Origin: Daldinia sp. FL1419
Taxonomy: Eukaryota > Ascomycota > Sordariomycetes > Xylariales > Hypoxylaceae
Direction: 5' to 3'
NCBI GenBank assembly: GCA_025201765.1
Contig: MU623427.1
Span: 96,361-160,360 of the forward strand
DNA: 64,000 nt
The notes below the pieces were generated by a model that worked only from the letters and a program-made list of their open reading frames with translations, was not told the DNA's origin and searched no databases. A program made the translations under genes and the position numbers. The number at the start of each line of letters is the position of its first letter. Positions within the stretch are counted from its first letter, which is position 1. Positions 47,568 through 58,503 of the stretch are shown in pieces.

Positions 47568-50500
47568 CGTGATCGAGATCCTGTGACTGCCCTATTTGCA
47601 TACAGAAGGAAAGAAAAAAATAAGAATAAAAAAACGTCGGTAGGTTACACGATAGAGGAAACAGAATAAACCGGAGAGTCTAGGAGCCTGACATATTAAA
47701 GTGAAATTCTATGTGGCTTTGAAGACGATCCGGTACCTAATAGTGACTAGCGATGATAGACGAAATGGATTAACAAGATCATGTGCGAATCAGCGTGGCT
47801 TGTTTGAGTTCCTAGTAAGCTGACATGCAGCTCGTGGTTTCAAATGGTCGGGGGAAGAGAACGGACGGAATGCTAATGCTGGTCTCAGGCACAGCATTTG
47901 TCTACACATGGCATTCGGAGGGTTGTTCGTCAAGCTGAGAGATAAGGCAAGGCTATTAAGCGAATAAAAATAGACGAATGGTATATCCGGGCTCTAAGGT
48001 TCCTCCAATGTACCGAAGCGATATAGAGATCTGGACATCGATTCAGCCCGGATGGATATTTTAGCCGAGGAGTATACGATTCTACTCGTGGTATTTCTCC
48101 CTGTGCTGGACTTTTGTACCCGACCTCCCGATATAGTAGTTTCTGGTCTAATATATTTGTATATCTCGTAAACTACTAGAAAGCTGTTAGAAAAAGAAAA
48201 AGAGATGCATACCGGTAAATGCGGAGCATGCCATTGGAAGGATTGATGCTGGCCGCCAGGTGAGGATCGGGATAGTTCGTCACGACCCAAACGGACTACG
48301 GGTTCATCCAATAGGAATGGATACCGCATCGTCACCGAAGCCTTTACCGGCATCTACACCGTAGATACCTACTATCGTTATGTGATTGATCATCAGAAAG
48401 ATACCATTCAGAACCCACTTGGAAGCTAGTCGATCAAAGAGATCGAAGATGTTTCCTTAAAACGCATTGCTGAAGTTTCGACCGACGCATCTTAACCCAC
48501 ATATAGGATCGCGCTTAAAATAGCAACTCAAGATACGCTCTAACGAATAAGAGATCGTAGAAACGACTAATGTAAGCTGACGTATAAACGAAAATACCCA
48601 TTCGAATAAGGGACTAGACTTAACTCAGTATTTATTAAGCCAAAGCCCCCCCACCGCCCGAAATGACCAAATACAGCGAATACGTATAAGAGACTCTAGA
48701 ATAAAGCTCCCAAGCTTCCTTCAGACCTGCCGAGATGTTAATATCAGGAATTCCTGGGGAAAGTGGATACGTGGCGCATGGCACGGGTTAGGAGTTGTCA
48801 TGACTTATAAGTATTCCGTGGCCTCCTCAGCTACCTACTAAAACATCGAGTCCACAGCATAGGTACACACACCAAAGATACGTGGCTTCGGATTAAGAGA
48901 GGTATATCCTTATCCCGCATCCTGAATACTAATCCGGTCCGTCTACCTGCAGGCTACCCGAGTCTAAGGTAAGATCTATATCTCAGATACTAACCCATAA
49001 CATGTAGTCGATTATATCCACATATAGCAATATCCTGGATATCTGCTAATTCCTCCAAGAAAGAAAATAAAAAATAAAAAATAAAAATAAAGGCGAAGCA
49101 TTTACCCACAAAGCCGCGAACAGGATCTATCATGGCTCTCTCCCGGATCTGCATCTGTCTTCCATAGTCCAGGCGTCTCCCCTCGCGAATCTACGCCAAG
49201 AGAGGATAACAAGACGAAGCTAGGTCTGAGCATAACTTCTCTTCTATTCCGTAATCAAGACCCACTTCCTCGACTTGAACAGCAACTCCGGTAAAGCAAG
49301 ATCGAGGTCTATTTTTGGAACCGTGAAGCACAGATCTATGCAGGCCCAGCGGGCCCGGCTACGTGATAGCATAGCCGCCGACAAGTATGCCGTTCATGGG
49401 AAAATTAGAGTCTAATTTGATTAAGTCGTCTATGAATGGGTCTTCGGTAGCTACTGGCACCTGGGAGGGTGACACATAGGTAAACAAGAGCTCGGGATAA
49501 AGGGCCCATAGTATTCTCGGCGGCTGGACAAGAATCCTATGCGGATCAGGGTTTTTTTTTTTTTGAGAGAGAGAGTGGCTCGCCTAGGGTCTTGCGCCAC
49601 GCAACCGGATTCCTTTAGATAAGTGACAGCGGACGGGCTAAGGTAGCTAGGTAAACAATAGCGCCTGTTCGGTATGCCAACTTGATCTTTCATATAGTTA
49701 GTTAATGCGTAATCTCGCCAAATTATATTATGAGGGGGCACGGCACCGAGATATCGTCCGCGATATACTCGGATAATACTTTCTAGAGTATATGAACCGT
49801 AAAAGATCCCCTAATAGAAAAAGAATGTGTTGTGGAAGTTCCGTGAGGGACCGGCGTCAAAGCCGAAGAGACCCACTAAAGTTCGGTCGGGCGTATATAT
49901 AGGTACATAGTAGGCTGCGCATCCATTGGCCGAGTAAGCGGATCCCAGTCAGACGCGCATAGAAACAGCAATCAGCTCTAGAATTGAAGATGATGGCAAC
50001 GAGGGAGGATCGGAACCGAGCTCGTTACCCAAGATTTACTCTACGACCCGTTACCGTGGTAGGAAGTGATCTTCTGACTAAAAGGTTGCCACGATCTTGT
50101 TCTGCTATAATAAGAATGTCTAAGTTGCTAAGCTTCTGGACTTTTGAAAGAGCCGCAGTTAATTAATCCACAGGGGGATAAAAAGGAAAAAGAAAGAGAA
50201 TTGGTTGGTTCGACGCCGTAACCTTATTTTTAATTATTATTTTTCGAGCCCTGCGATAGGTAAAAATACAGGGTAGTACGTGCATATGCAACTCGGCCGA
50301 CGCAGCTTAGCGGGACGGTCTCCTGGCTCCTTTATTTTGGATCCTTCCGACAGGGATCAAGGCGTGCTAACCTTCCAGCTCAACCGACGACTTTTGTTTT
50401 ATTTTATAGGGCTACGAGATAAATAGGATCGATTACACAATGATTCCAGTTGTCACGTATTGCGACCTTAGGGCTAAACTCTGAGCGGGTACCCCTTCGT

Positions 50501-50864
50501 GCCCAACGTTGCCTGCGTACTGTAGATCCTGTAGACTGAACAGGGACACCCCTCGTTGTTGTCCTTTTTTTCTGGGACCCTTCTACGGCCGAATATCGAG
50601 ACTGGCGAATGACGTTTACGGTTGAGTTACTGCGTACTATGTATTTCTAGCTGTCACTCTCCCTTCTTCGAGCAGAGTGATGCGCTGGTTCTTGGCAAAG
50701 CGACATAGATGAAACGTGGACGGGATGGAATATACATGCGCCCGCCAAGTTTTCATATCTAATTTATCAATTTCGATTTCGTCTAATCCAATACCGCTAT
50801 ACCGTATATATAGAACTAGGAAATAACTTGTTAACGCAGTGAGCTTCGGAAACGAAGCCCTCTC
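47568..50864. other. Intergenic, about 3.3 kb, no supported gene
   Basis: It contains the MFS promoter. A minus-strand frame at 47994-48353 (119 codons) and others at 49451-49741 and 49984-50166 show no recognised domain. An AAATAAAA-rich stretch is at 49,062-49,092, and a T-run followed by a GA run is at 49,550-49,576. Confidence 0.5.
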
Positions 50865-51719
50865 TCATTTCTTCACAAGCTGCTCGACGACGTCTAGCCC
50901 AACCATCTTCTTAACCTCACCGTCGAATAGTCCGGATGATAATACCGTCTGATCGCGCACTCGACTTGCCGACTCCCCTCTCCAGATGACTGCGGGAGGG
51001 TTGCTTTTCTGTAAGTCCTGGACCACCAGGTCCGCCCACTGTTGCGCCGGCATGCCTTTACCCTTGAACTCCTCCTGTCGTAACGCCTTCTCTACCACTT
51101 CCTTAGCAGGCTCATATATCGAACCCTTAGGAAGCTTTGGATTATTATTATCCTGTTGGTTTTTGATAATATTAGTCAGGACGAATCCCGTCCTTAAGTC
51201 AACAACCTGGATACCAAACGGTTGAAGCTCAAGCCGTAAGGAATCCGTAAGCATAGCTAGAGCTGCCTTGGAAGAATTATAAACCGCCTGGAACGGCATC
51301 GCGAGATTAACTCCGATGGACGTCTGATTAACGATGACAGCATTGGGGGATTTGAGTAATAATGGTAAGAAAGCCTGGATCACGGCGATATGGCCCCATA
51401 CGTTTAAGTCGTATGCTTTTCTCGCTTCGGCAATATTGATATCGACAATCGGCATTAAGAACTGGTGGCCGGCATTATTGACGAGTATGTCGAGTGAGGG
51501 TATCTTGCTAACACAATCGGCTATCGAAGATTCCGACTGTATATCAAGCTCGAGGGTATCAATTCCCAAGGACGCAAGTTCCGTCATCTTAGATGGGTTT
51601 CTTGCCGTAGCGTAAACGTGAAAACCGGCTTTGTGGAAGGCGATGGCGAGGGCGCTACCCATGCCGCCACTTGAGCTCCCGGTGATGAGGACGGACCGCT
51701 TCGGATTAGATATTCCCAT
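50865..51719 (-). CDS. AYR1-like short-chain dehydrogenase/reductase
   Basis: This is a single-exon, 284-residue classical SDR starting at ATG 51719. The cofactor motif is TGSSSGGMG (13-21), with one extra glycine compared with the usual TGxxxGxG, as in the 1-acyl-dihydroxyacetone-phosphate reductase (Ayr1) group. R40 in YATARN suggests NADPH preference. The VNNAG motif is at 80-84 and the catalytic set is N106, S134, Y147 and K151 (YNSSK). Ayr1 reduces acyl-DHAP to lysophosphatidic acid on lipid droplets and ER. Many fungal paralogues of this group have unknown substrates, so the biochemical role is only suggested. There is no obvious C-terminal membrane helix. The gene looks intact and stands alone, with long spacers on both sides. 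Confidence 0.9.
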   Translation of the reverse strand: MGISNPKRSVLITGSSSGGMGSALAIAFHKAGFHVYATARNPSKMTELASLGIDTLELDIQSESSIADCVSKIPSLDILVNNAGHQFLMPIVDINIAEARKAYDLNVWGHIAVIQAFLPLLLKSPNAVIVNQTSIGVNLAMPFQAVYNSSKAALAMLTDSLRLELQPFGIQVVDLRTGFVLTNIIKNQQDNNNPKLPKGSIYEPAKEVVEKALRQEEFKGKGMPAQQWADLVVQDLQKSNPPAVIWRGESASRVRDQTVLSSGLFDGEVKKMVGLDVVEQLVKK

Positions 51720-53390
51720 GGCTTCGAATGATTCCTATAATTCAAGCTGTCTTAGAAGAATAGCGAACACGACATCACAACCAATATTTAAATACAACCC
51801 GATTCCTGATATATAGGAAGAAACCCACGCAATAAGTGTCGTCATAGGTACCGTATCGGAACGTAGGGTACGTAGGTACCTATCATTACCCCATACGGTA
51901 AGAAGGCTAATCCTCATTGGAGCTTCTCAGTAAGTCAAGCCTCCGGCTCCGGCTTAATTTCCCTCCTGTCAACCCGGTACCCCCCGACTCGGTCCACTCC
52001 GTTCTCCGCGTACGGGAGCGGAATGTTGGTTTTATCTGCCGACGTAGCATATATTCTACTAGGTTAATATCACATGCTAAATGTAATATTCAAAATATTT
52101 AAACTCCACAAGACATTATCGGTATCGTCACGAGCGAATACGCGACGTGATTAGTTCAAGATAAGGACTGCATCCTCCTTTAGATAGTCTATGCCAAAGT
52201 CAAGGCACTGTCGAGAATATATTGAATTGTTGAGCCAGTCAGTTAAAAAAAAAGAGTCAAGGCTGAACGGGCCGAGTTGAGAGGTTTTCCATAGAATTAC
52301 TACAATGGAACTGATTAGTAACTGCCTTGTTGGCAAGGCAAAAGGTGGGGGTGACGGCGCGCAGAAGCAATTATCAGCGAATTCCGTTGGGGTGTCAGAC
52401 AGACTCGAGTAAGATTGTTGGTACGTCTCATTGACGAGCCAGGTTTTTGAATAACCGGTGTTGAGACTCAGCATTAACGGAGAAAAGGTGCCATATTTGG
52501 GGAGACACTAGGAATTACGGGGATAAATCATTACTATCATTATGTGGTTGGAAAATAACCACGCAATTGGATTCTGGCCAACCCCTGATAATGCGTTTCC
52601 CGCCCTGGACCCGACCCGTCTCTTTGAATCTTAAGGTCTCAAATCCCAGGGCAATACAGGGACAGGGCCATAGTAATTCCTGAACGAGATATGCAAGGGA
52701 CCACTTGAAGATGCGTCAGGTATTGATGCGTCAAAGGCTACCGGTAGTCAACCTAACAATCGTAAGAACGGATTGTGGCTTCAGTTTTTGATGTTATAGC
52801 ACCACCATCGTGCCTTTCAACATCAGATCTAGATGGCTTGCGTTATGTTGACGTCGCGTTGTGGAGAGCGCCTGGCACTCCATACACTTGCTAGGTAATC
52901 AGCTGAGCGCCTATAAGACAATCTACTATATACTCACTGGATCTGTACTGGGCCCCTTATACGTGAAAATTGATAAGCTGCTTCATTATATGAATGCCTT
53001 TTTAATTAACGGAGTGGCGTATAACTCTATAAGAGCAGATCGTCCTCCATCAGCTACCTGTCTAGCGTCATAAATTCGTTGGTAGCCCTGTTATACCTAC
53101 GATGTGCTATAGAGTTGAATAGAGGTTGCTACTGATTACGTAGCCTAATGCGTCACTCTTAAATGTAACTACGGAGGGCTTGCTCGGGGGTCTTGCTGAG
53201 TTACGAGTGTTCCCCCGTCTCGGCATGAAGGGTGCTGCGTTAGTCACCGAGCAAAGGCGTTGTGGCGTAGAGGCTTGTATTCATTGTAAGAATTTTCGTT
53301 CCCTATGATATACATTCTCGAGAACAGTAAGCTTCTATAAAGGTAGTAAAGAAACCGTTAATTTCTTGGAGTTATTCTTCGCCCCTTTAT
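51720..53390. other. Intergenic, no supported gene
   Basis: Short frames only (for example minus 52151-52474 and plus 52861-53073), none with a recognised domain. The SDR promoter lies at the left edge, with GGTACC/TAGGTACC words near 51,848-51,880. Confidence 0.5.
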
Positions 53391-53750
53391 TTATCGACAT
53401 GGACTGGCTAGGGAAGCATCGGCAGTAACGCCAGATGGGCCTACCCCCGAAACGCGGGCTTCCTTTCGCCGCGCCTCCTCCTCACACTCCTGCTCCTCTA
53501 ACTCGTCCAAATTTTGAAGACCACGTTCCAGCATCTTCAAACCCTTTTGACGAAATAAATCACGCTGTCGCCGTAACCGTAGTAGGCGAGCAACGAACTC
53601 ATTCATCTCTGACTGGAGTTTTATGAGCGCCGCTTCCGTTTGACGTTCTTGGGAGAGAAGTCGCTCTTCCTCGGCGTCGAGACGATTAAAGGAGTCTAAC
53701 GAAATACCGACTCCATCGCATTGGATCTTACGACGAACGCACTCACTACA
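53391..53750 (-). pseudogene. Cysteine-cluster plus coiled-coil ORF fragment of a fungal dispersed family
   Basis: The minus-strand frame is open for 119 codons. It starts CSECVRRKIQCDG (C-x2-C-x6-C, a half zinc-cluster-like motif) and continues into ISLDSFNRLDAEEERLLSQE. A long amphipathic coiled coil follows (about residues 30-100), with FVARLLRLRRQRDLFRQKGL and a glutamate-rich end ELEEQECEEEARRKEAR. Similar tails (Cys motif, then a coiled coil ending in GLxxLDELEE) recur in many uncharacterised, multi-copy fungal proteins. A TGA stop directly precedes the first Cys (53751-53753), and the upstream half is not found, so this is a remnant. The only ATG (53606) is inside the coiled coil. Function unknown; a link to mobile elements is an inference. 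Confidence 0.5.
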
Positions 53751-53753
53751 TCA

Positions 53754-54248
53754 CTTTGACTCCCCCCGACGCCATGATACACTTTAGTTTCGACTCGAAA
53801 CAAAAAGAACAGGGCATGATATCGACGGAAATAGTGTCACAGACCCAACGGCCAAGGGGCCCGGGATAAGAACAGATAAAAGTAAGAACGATCACGTAAC
53901 GTGGATCCGGATGGATTCCTGGCCCATTATACGGAGGTACTTCAGTATCTCCGGATTCCCGGATTTAACTTTTTGGCTTTAGGGGTTACATCCGGGCTAT
54001 GCCTGGTACACTTCATAAAAAGGGGTAACCTTAGGAATGTCTCGGACATAATCAGGTACTTTTTATCTGCGAGCTATCAAAGGGGTATTTGATGTTACAC
54101 GGCGTTCCAACAGTCATTATGAGAAAGACTGCCTCTGCCTGTTGGCGATGTTAAATAGCCAGCGAAACCATGGATCCCCTCTGGCCATGTCTCGAAGATT
54201 CCAAATTAATCGCATTCGAAATCGCAAGCCTACTTAACTAAGAATTCA
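53754..54248. other. Upstream region of the SDR gene
   Basis: No supported gene. Several TCCGGAT-like words occur near 53,903-53,957. A 63-codon plus frame at 53901 begins only with GTG and resembles nothing known. Confidence 0.45.
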
Positions 54249-55080
54249 ATGATGGCCTCATTAGGGAAGAAGATTGTCTTCATTACAGGTAAGTTTGTCC
54301 GCTGAGATGCGGCTTGCCCCAGGAACCATCTAGCCTACTAAAATCGGGAGCGCAGGTGCTAATCAGGGTGTCGGCTATGAGACAGCAAAGAATCTACTTC
54401 TTTCCTCTGAGGAGTACCACGTGATTATAGGGAGCCGAGATCTCTCCAAGGGTGAAGCAGCGGCCAAAGAGCTCCAAGCAGTGGAGGATGTCAAGGGTAG
54501 CGCGTCTGCGGTTCAGATCGACGTTACGGACGATAAGTCAGTCGACGCCGCAGCTGCGCGTGTAGCCTCCGAGTACGGAAGATTGGACGTCCTTGTCAAC
54601 AATGCAGGGATCATCTCTACCGCTCATCCACCAACCCGCGAAGCTTTTCGGCGTGTTTTAGATACCAATGTTGTGGGCTCCTTAAGCGCTACCGAGGCGT
54701 TCCTGGATTTATTGCGTAAGGCGGTCCATAAACCGCCTCGTCTTGTCTTCGTCTCTTCAAGTACGGGGTCGATCACACATGCGGCTAATCCGAGTTCTCC
54801 TTATTACAGCCCATTAGCTACGGAGTACCGTACCAGCAAGGCTGCCATCAACATGCTGATGGTCATGTATTACACGCGCTTGAAACCGGAGGGGTTTTTG
54901 GTATTTGGTGCTGACCCCGGGCTATGCGCTACCAACTTTACCGGGGACCCCGCCTCTTTACGGAAGAGAAATGCTGCTGAACCATGGGAAGGAGGCGAGC
55001 GTGTGGCAACAGTTATCAAAGGGGAGAAAGACGCCGATGTTGGCAAGGTGTTAGGCGTATACGGGGTATCTCCATTTTAG
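54249..55080 (+). CDS. Short-chain dehydrogenase/reductase (classical SDR)
   Basis: Two exons (54249-54288 and 54356-55080) with a 67 bp intron (GTAAGT...CGCAG) give 254 residues. The intron splits the cofactor motif and splicing restores TGANQGVGYETAKNLL. SDR landmarks: NNAG at 95-98, a serine in FVSSSTGS (148-149) and Y171-x3-K175 (YRTSK), followed by ADPGLCATNF, the usual PG motif. Similar NAD(P)-dependent reductases reduce carbonyls in secondary metabolism or xenobiotics; the substrate is unknown. It starts about 1.6 kb upstream of a decayed polyketide synthase on the same strand, so it may be the survivor of a former gene cluster. MMASLG gives two possible Met starts. No lesions seen. 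Confidence 0.9.
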
Positions 55081-55869
55081 GCTGGAGTCCGTACTGTATG
55101 ATGAGGCTGTGATTCTGTATAGCATAAACAAACGATCTGGACAAGCGTAGTTAGTAAAGCTAGAAATAAACGAATCCTTAAGGATGCATATCATAGAGCT
55201 CTTATATTTTACTATCACACGTAAAAAGTTCATCATTCAAGCAGCGTGTGCTCAACGTAGAAAAGGGGTCAAGAACGACCTTTGCTCCATCAAGGCCAAG
55301 CCGCGCTTGGATATTCGAAAGCAACGACCGCCTGTAAAATGCCTCTCATATTGAACCAACAGCGGTTTGTGTATACGATGATGTCTAAGTGGTTATGCTG
55401 GTAATAAAGCCAAAGCGCACTCGCGACTTTGATTAGAATGGGCTGGAGCTTGAAATTGACCGTGCGAGGAAGAGCATGTAACCACCCCTATTAGATTGCC
55501 GCGGAGAAAGCCCCACGATCAAAGAACGATATAAACAATCTCTTCTCCTTTTCAATAGGAGCGCCGTAACCATCAGTATCAAGCAGACATACGATAACTA
55601 TGAGGACCATTTTCGCTATTAAAATGGACACTTTAGAGACGTTGATGGCTTTTTTTTTTTTTTTCAAAGGAGAGAAAAAAGTTCACAAAAAGCTCGGCCC
55701 CGGAGTCCGAATCCCCTCTACCAAAGGCTCTTTTCCTGAGACCTACGAAAACTCCGCAAGCGAGATCTTACTGACCAAGGAAGGCAACTCTTTACTATTA
55801 GGCCACCCCGCCGCTGCCGACTGACCTAGCAGTTACAAGCAGCCATCCCTGGACAGAAGAAAGGTCTGC
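55081..55869. other. Spacer between the SDR and the polyketide synthase relic
   Basis: It may contain unrecognisable upstream polyketide synthase sequence. The plus frame at 55600-55824 (74 codons) contains a T/F run and no clear match. Nothing else is supported. Confidence 0.4.
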
Positions 55870-58503
55870 AAGGTCTTCGATATCTCCAAATCGCCTTTCG
55901 AGGAGGGCTTCACGGCCAGTGCGCATGATGTATTTCCTACACCCAATGTGGTCTATGCCGCACCGTCGTTGCGCTAGACACCCCTGAATTTACAGCCGCT
56001 TCCGCGACCGACCATCAGACGAAAAGTATTAACGCGCCTCTTTTTAATTGCCCAATGCTGAGAAGGAGCTCTCGCCGTTGGATAACATATGGGCATGGAG
56101 ATTGCCACCTCGAAAGTGACGTTCCCTGTTATCTTTATGACCAGAGAATTTGGAGTATTGACAAGCGCTTAAAGCACACGATTAATGACACTGCCATTGC
56201 ATGATCTCCTACAGCCAAATCATTCACTCCTGTGTCGACCCGGTGAGCGATGCGGACTAGTTCGTGACCTAACGGAATATTTTCCGTACTAGGTTTGATA
56301 ATTCCGAGGGCATAGAGGAAACCCTAATTCGTCGTTAAACAGGAGTAGAAGACAAAAAATCCGACTTACCTTGGAGTTGGTGCCCGCTGCCCGCGTCTCA
56401 ACAACAGGCCTATTATCTCTGGTGGTACTCAACCGAATCGCCAACGGGAGGAGTTACTAACCGTATAACTTGAAGTTCGCATAAGAGTGCATAATTCAGT
56501 CAGAACAGGAATGCCACTACTTGAACACCGAATTTAGAAGTTCTAGTCCATTTTATCCACATGGCAGCCGGAGGCATAGGACACGCAGCAATCCAAATCT
56601 GCCTGACGATCTAGCGCGAGGGCATGTCTCAACTACACGAGTCGATATATAGGGGTATAGCTAATGGAGATACTGGAAGGGTATTCGCAATAGTTGCGAG
56701 CAAAGATCGAGCATCCTATAAAATGGCTCGGTATTCTGACTAGCTACATATTCCACTTGCGAGACGACCCTTTCATTGCTGATTTAATAGGGGCAAGACT
56801 GACGGATGCGGAGCCGATCTTGCGCTCGAATTTCATTTCTAGGGAGCTATTACATAGATCTTGGAATTGCGTGGCCGAGTTTGGTGCCCAAATAGAGCTC
56901 GATAAGAAAGATGTTCTCGTGGCAAGCTCTGGACAAGGAACTTCGTAGAGCACCAATCATATTCTTGCGTCGACATGGCGCGCCTGGCGCGGAAAAAGCC
57001 ACGGAACTGGAGCGCACGTATTCTCTTATCTCAATATATATTCCAATGCCTTATATATAGAGACCCGAAAAGATGTGTCGAATTCTATTAAGCCGACGGC
57101 ATAGACCTGATCGATTTATTCTGTGTTCAACACAGGCAATGCTCGAGATGCATCTTCACAGTACAGGACGGAGGTCACATCGGCAAGGTGGTTGTCTGCA
57201 CACTCGAGGATTCTTCGGTTCTTACAAGCGTGCGTAAACACTCCGGACAAAGCTTGAAGAATGCCCCTTCCTATCTACTAGCATGTAGCTTAGGTAGCCT
57301 CGTAAAAGCTATTGTTACATGGCTCGTCGAAAAGGGGCTAAATCGCTAGTCTCACTATACCGAAGCGCTGGCGGGACGTAATAAGATTAAGAAGTCCTAC
57401 AAGAATTGCGAAGTATATGGTGCGATATGTGCGATATGTGCGCTATACCGGGTCGGGCTGAATCGGTCGAATACGTTCGAAGCATAGTTTTCGCAAGCCC
57501 CATCTCCCATCTCGAGGCATTATCCATCTGGAGATGTTTCCCCGCGTACGTTACCAATAGTCCTATCTTGGGGTAGTGTCTTATTGTTCTTTATGACTCA
57601 TCAACTCCAGCCATGGGCTATCAACATAGGATAGCCACAAACGAGCCCAAGGTAATTGGTAGTTAGATTTCCACGAGCATCTAGGAAAATATGCCTTCGG
57701 TTTCTTCGCTGACTTTATGGTGACCATTGTCGAACACGTAGGACAAGACAACTACAACGCCTTAGACACGTTCCTCGATGCGCCCCTTTAGCATCGATTT
57801 TCTGTCTTTCCCCGCAACTGTGCTATACACTCAGTCTTAGAGATGGTGTGGACTCCGCTGCCGAAAATCTGCCTGCGAGGTAAAACGCGAAAGCACAAGG
57901 ACTGTATTACTTGCACGAGGCGGAGCTCCTAGACCTTTTTCGAACCGGCCGTCATCCAATCACACTCTCACGAGATGCTCAGCTCCACAAACAGCTCCAC
58001 GCTGACTCCTTGGACAAGTTCTAGCCAATGTGATGGCTTTGCATTGGGAGGGTGATTTGAATGACTCTAATACACGAAATAACTGGTGCCAGGAACGACG
58101 AATGGGCTTTTACCACAACTATAATGAGAAGGAAGCCAATACGAAAGGCAGCTCTAATGAGCTAATCGCATTGCTTGCACAAATAGCTGACGACGTCGAA
58201 GTATTGGACGATCGGCAAAGCGTTTCGTATTTGAGCCATAAACTCGGTAAAAGAGTTTTAGCCTAACGCATAATCTTGAAGACGACTTGGATATTGTTAC
58301 AAATCGCGTTGGATTCGCTGGTGGCAATTGAGCTGCATCGCTGGTGGAAACAAGTGTTAGGCTCACGAATTAGCGTCCTTGAAATCATGGCTATCGGAAC
58401 GGTATTGGCCCTGGGAGATATTACTGCTGAGGGCTTAACAGAGAAATTCTCTGGCAGTGATATACCCGAAGAGAAAGCCGGACGAACCAACAGTTCCAAG
58501 TAA
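55870..58503 (+). pseudogene. Decayed highly reducing polyketide synthase, C-MeT/ER/KR/ACP half
   Basis: Plus-strand fragments appear in the exact domain order of fungal reducing type I synthases. C-methyltransferase: DISKSPFEEGFTASAHDV... NVVYAAPSLR at 55879-55974, then TAG. Enoyl reductase: HMAAGGIGHAAIQIC (NADPH loop, about 56,559-56,603) and HRSWNCVAEFGAQIELDKKD (about 56,850-56,915). Ketoreductase: GGHIGKVVVCTLEDSSVLTS, then SYLLACSLGSLVKAIVTWLV (about 57,170-57,340). The acyl carrier end is open from 58030 except for one TAA at 58264-58266: LSHKLGKRVLA, then LDSLVAIELHRWWKQVLGS, with the phosphopantetheine serine at 58315-58317, ending at TAA 58501-58503. Many stops and shifts lie between these pieces; the KS, AT and DH domains are not seen. 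A normal enzyme exceeds 2,300 residues. It is clearly non-functional. Confidence 0.88.
57421..57438. repeat. 9-bp repeat TGCGATATG x2 in the ketoreductase relic
   Basis: Two adjacent perfect copies followed by a partial third. In-frame, they insert CDMCDM-type residues into the relic and look like a post-inactivation expansion. Confidence 0.8.

Noticed and set aside
47994..48353. 119-codon minus-strand ORF upstream of the MFS transporter
   Set aside because: No recognised domain, no introns or partner exons; frames of this length occur by chance in the GC-normal spacers here.
55700..55740. tRNA-like T-arm word (GGAGTCCGAATCCCC)
   Set aside because: No acceptor stem, D-arm or anticodon arm can be folded around it; other GATTCGAATC words in the window (for example near 60,005 and 60,295) fail in the same way.
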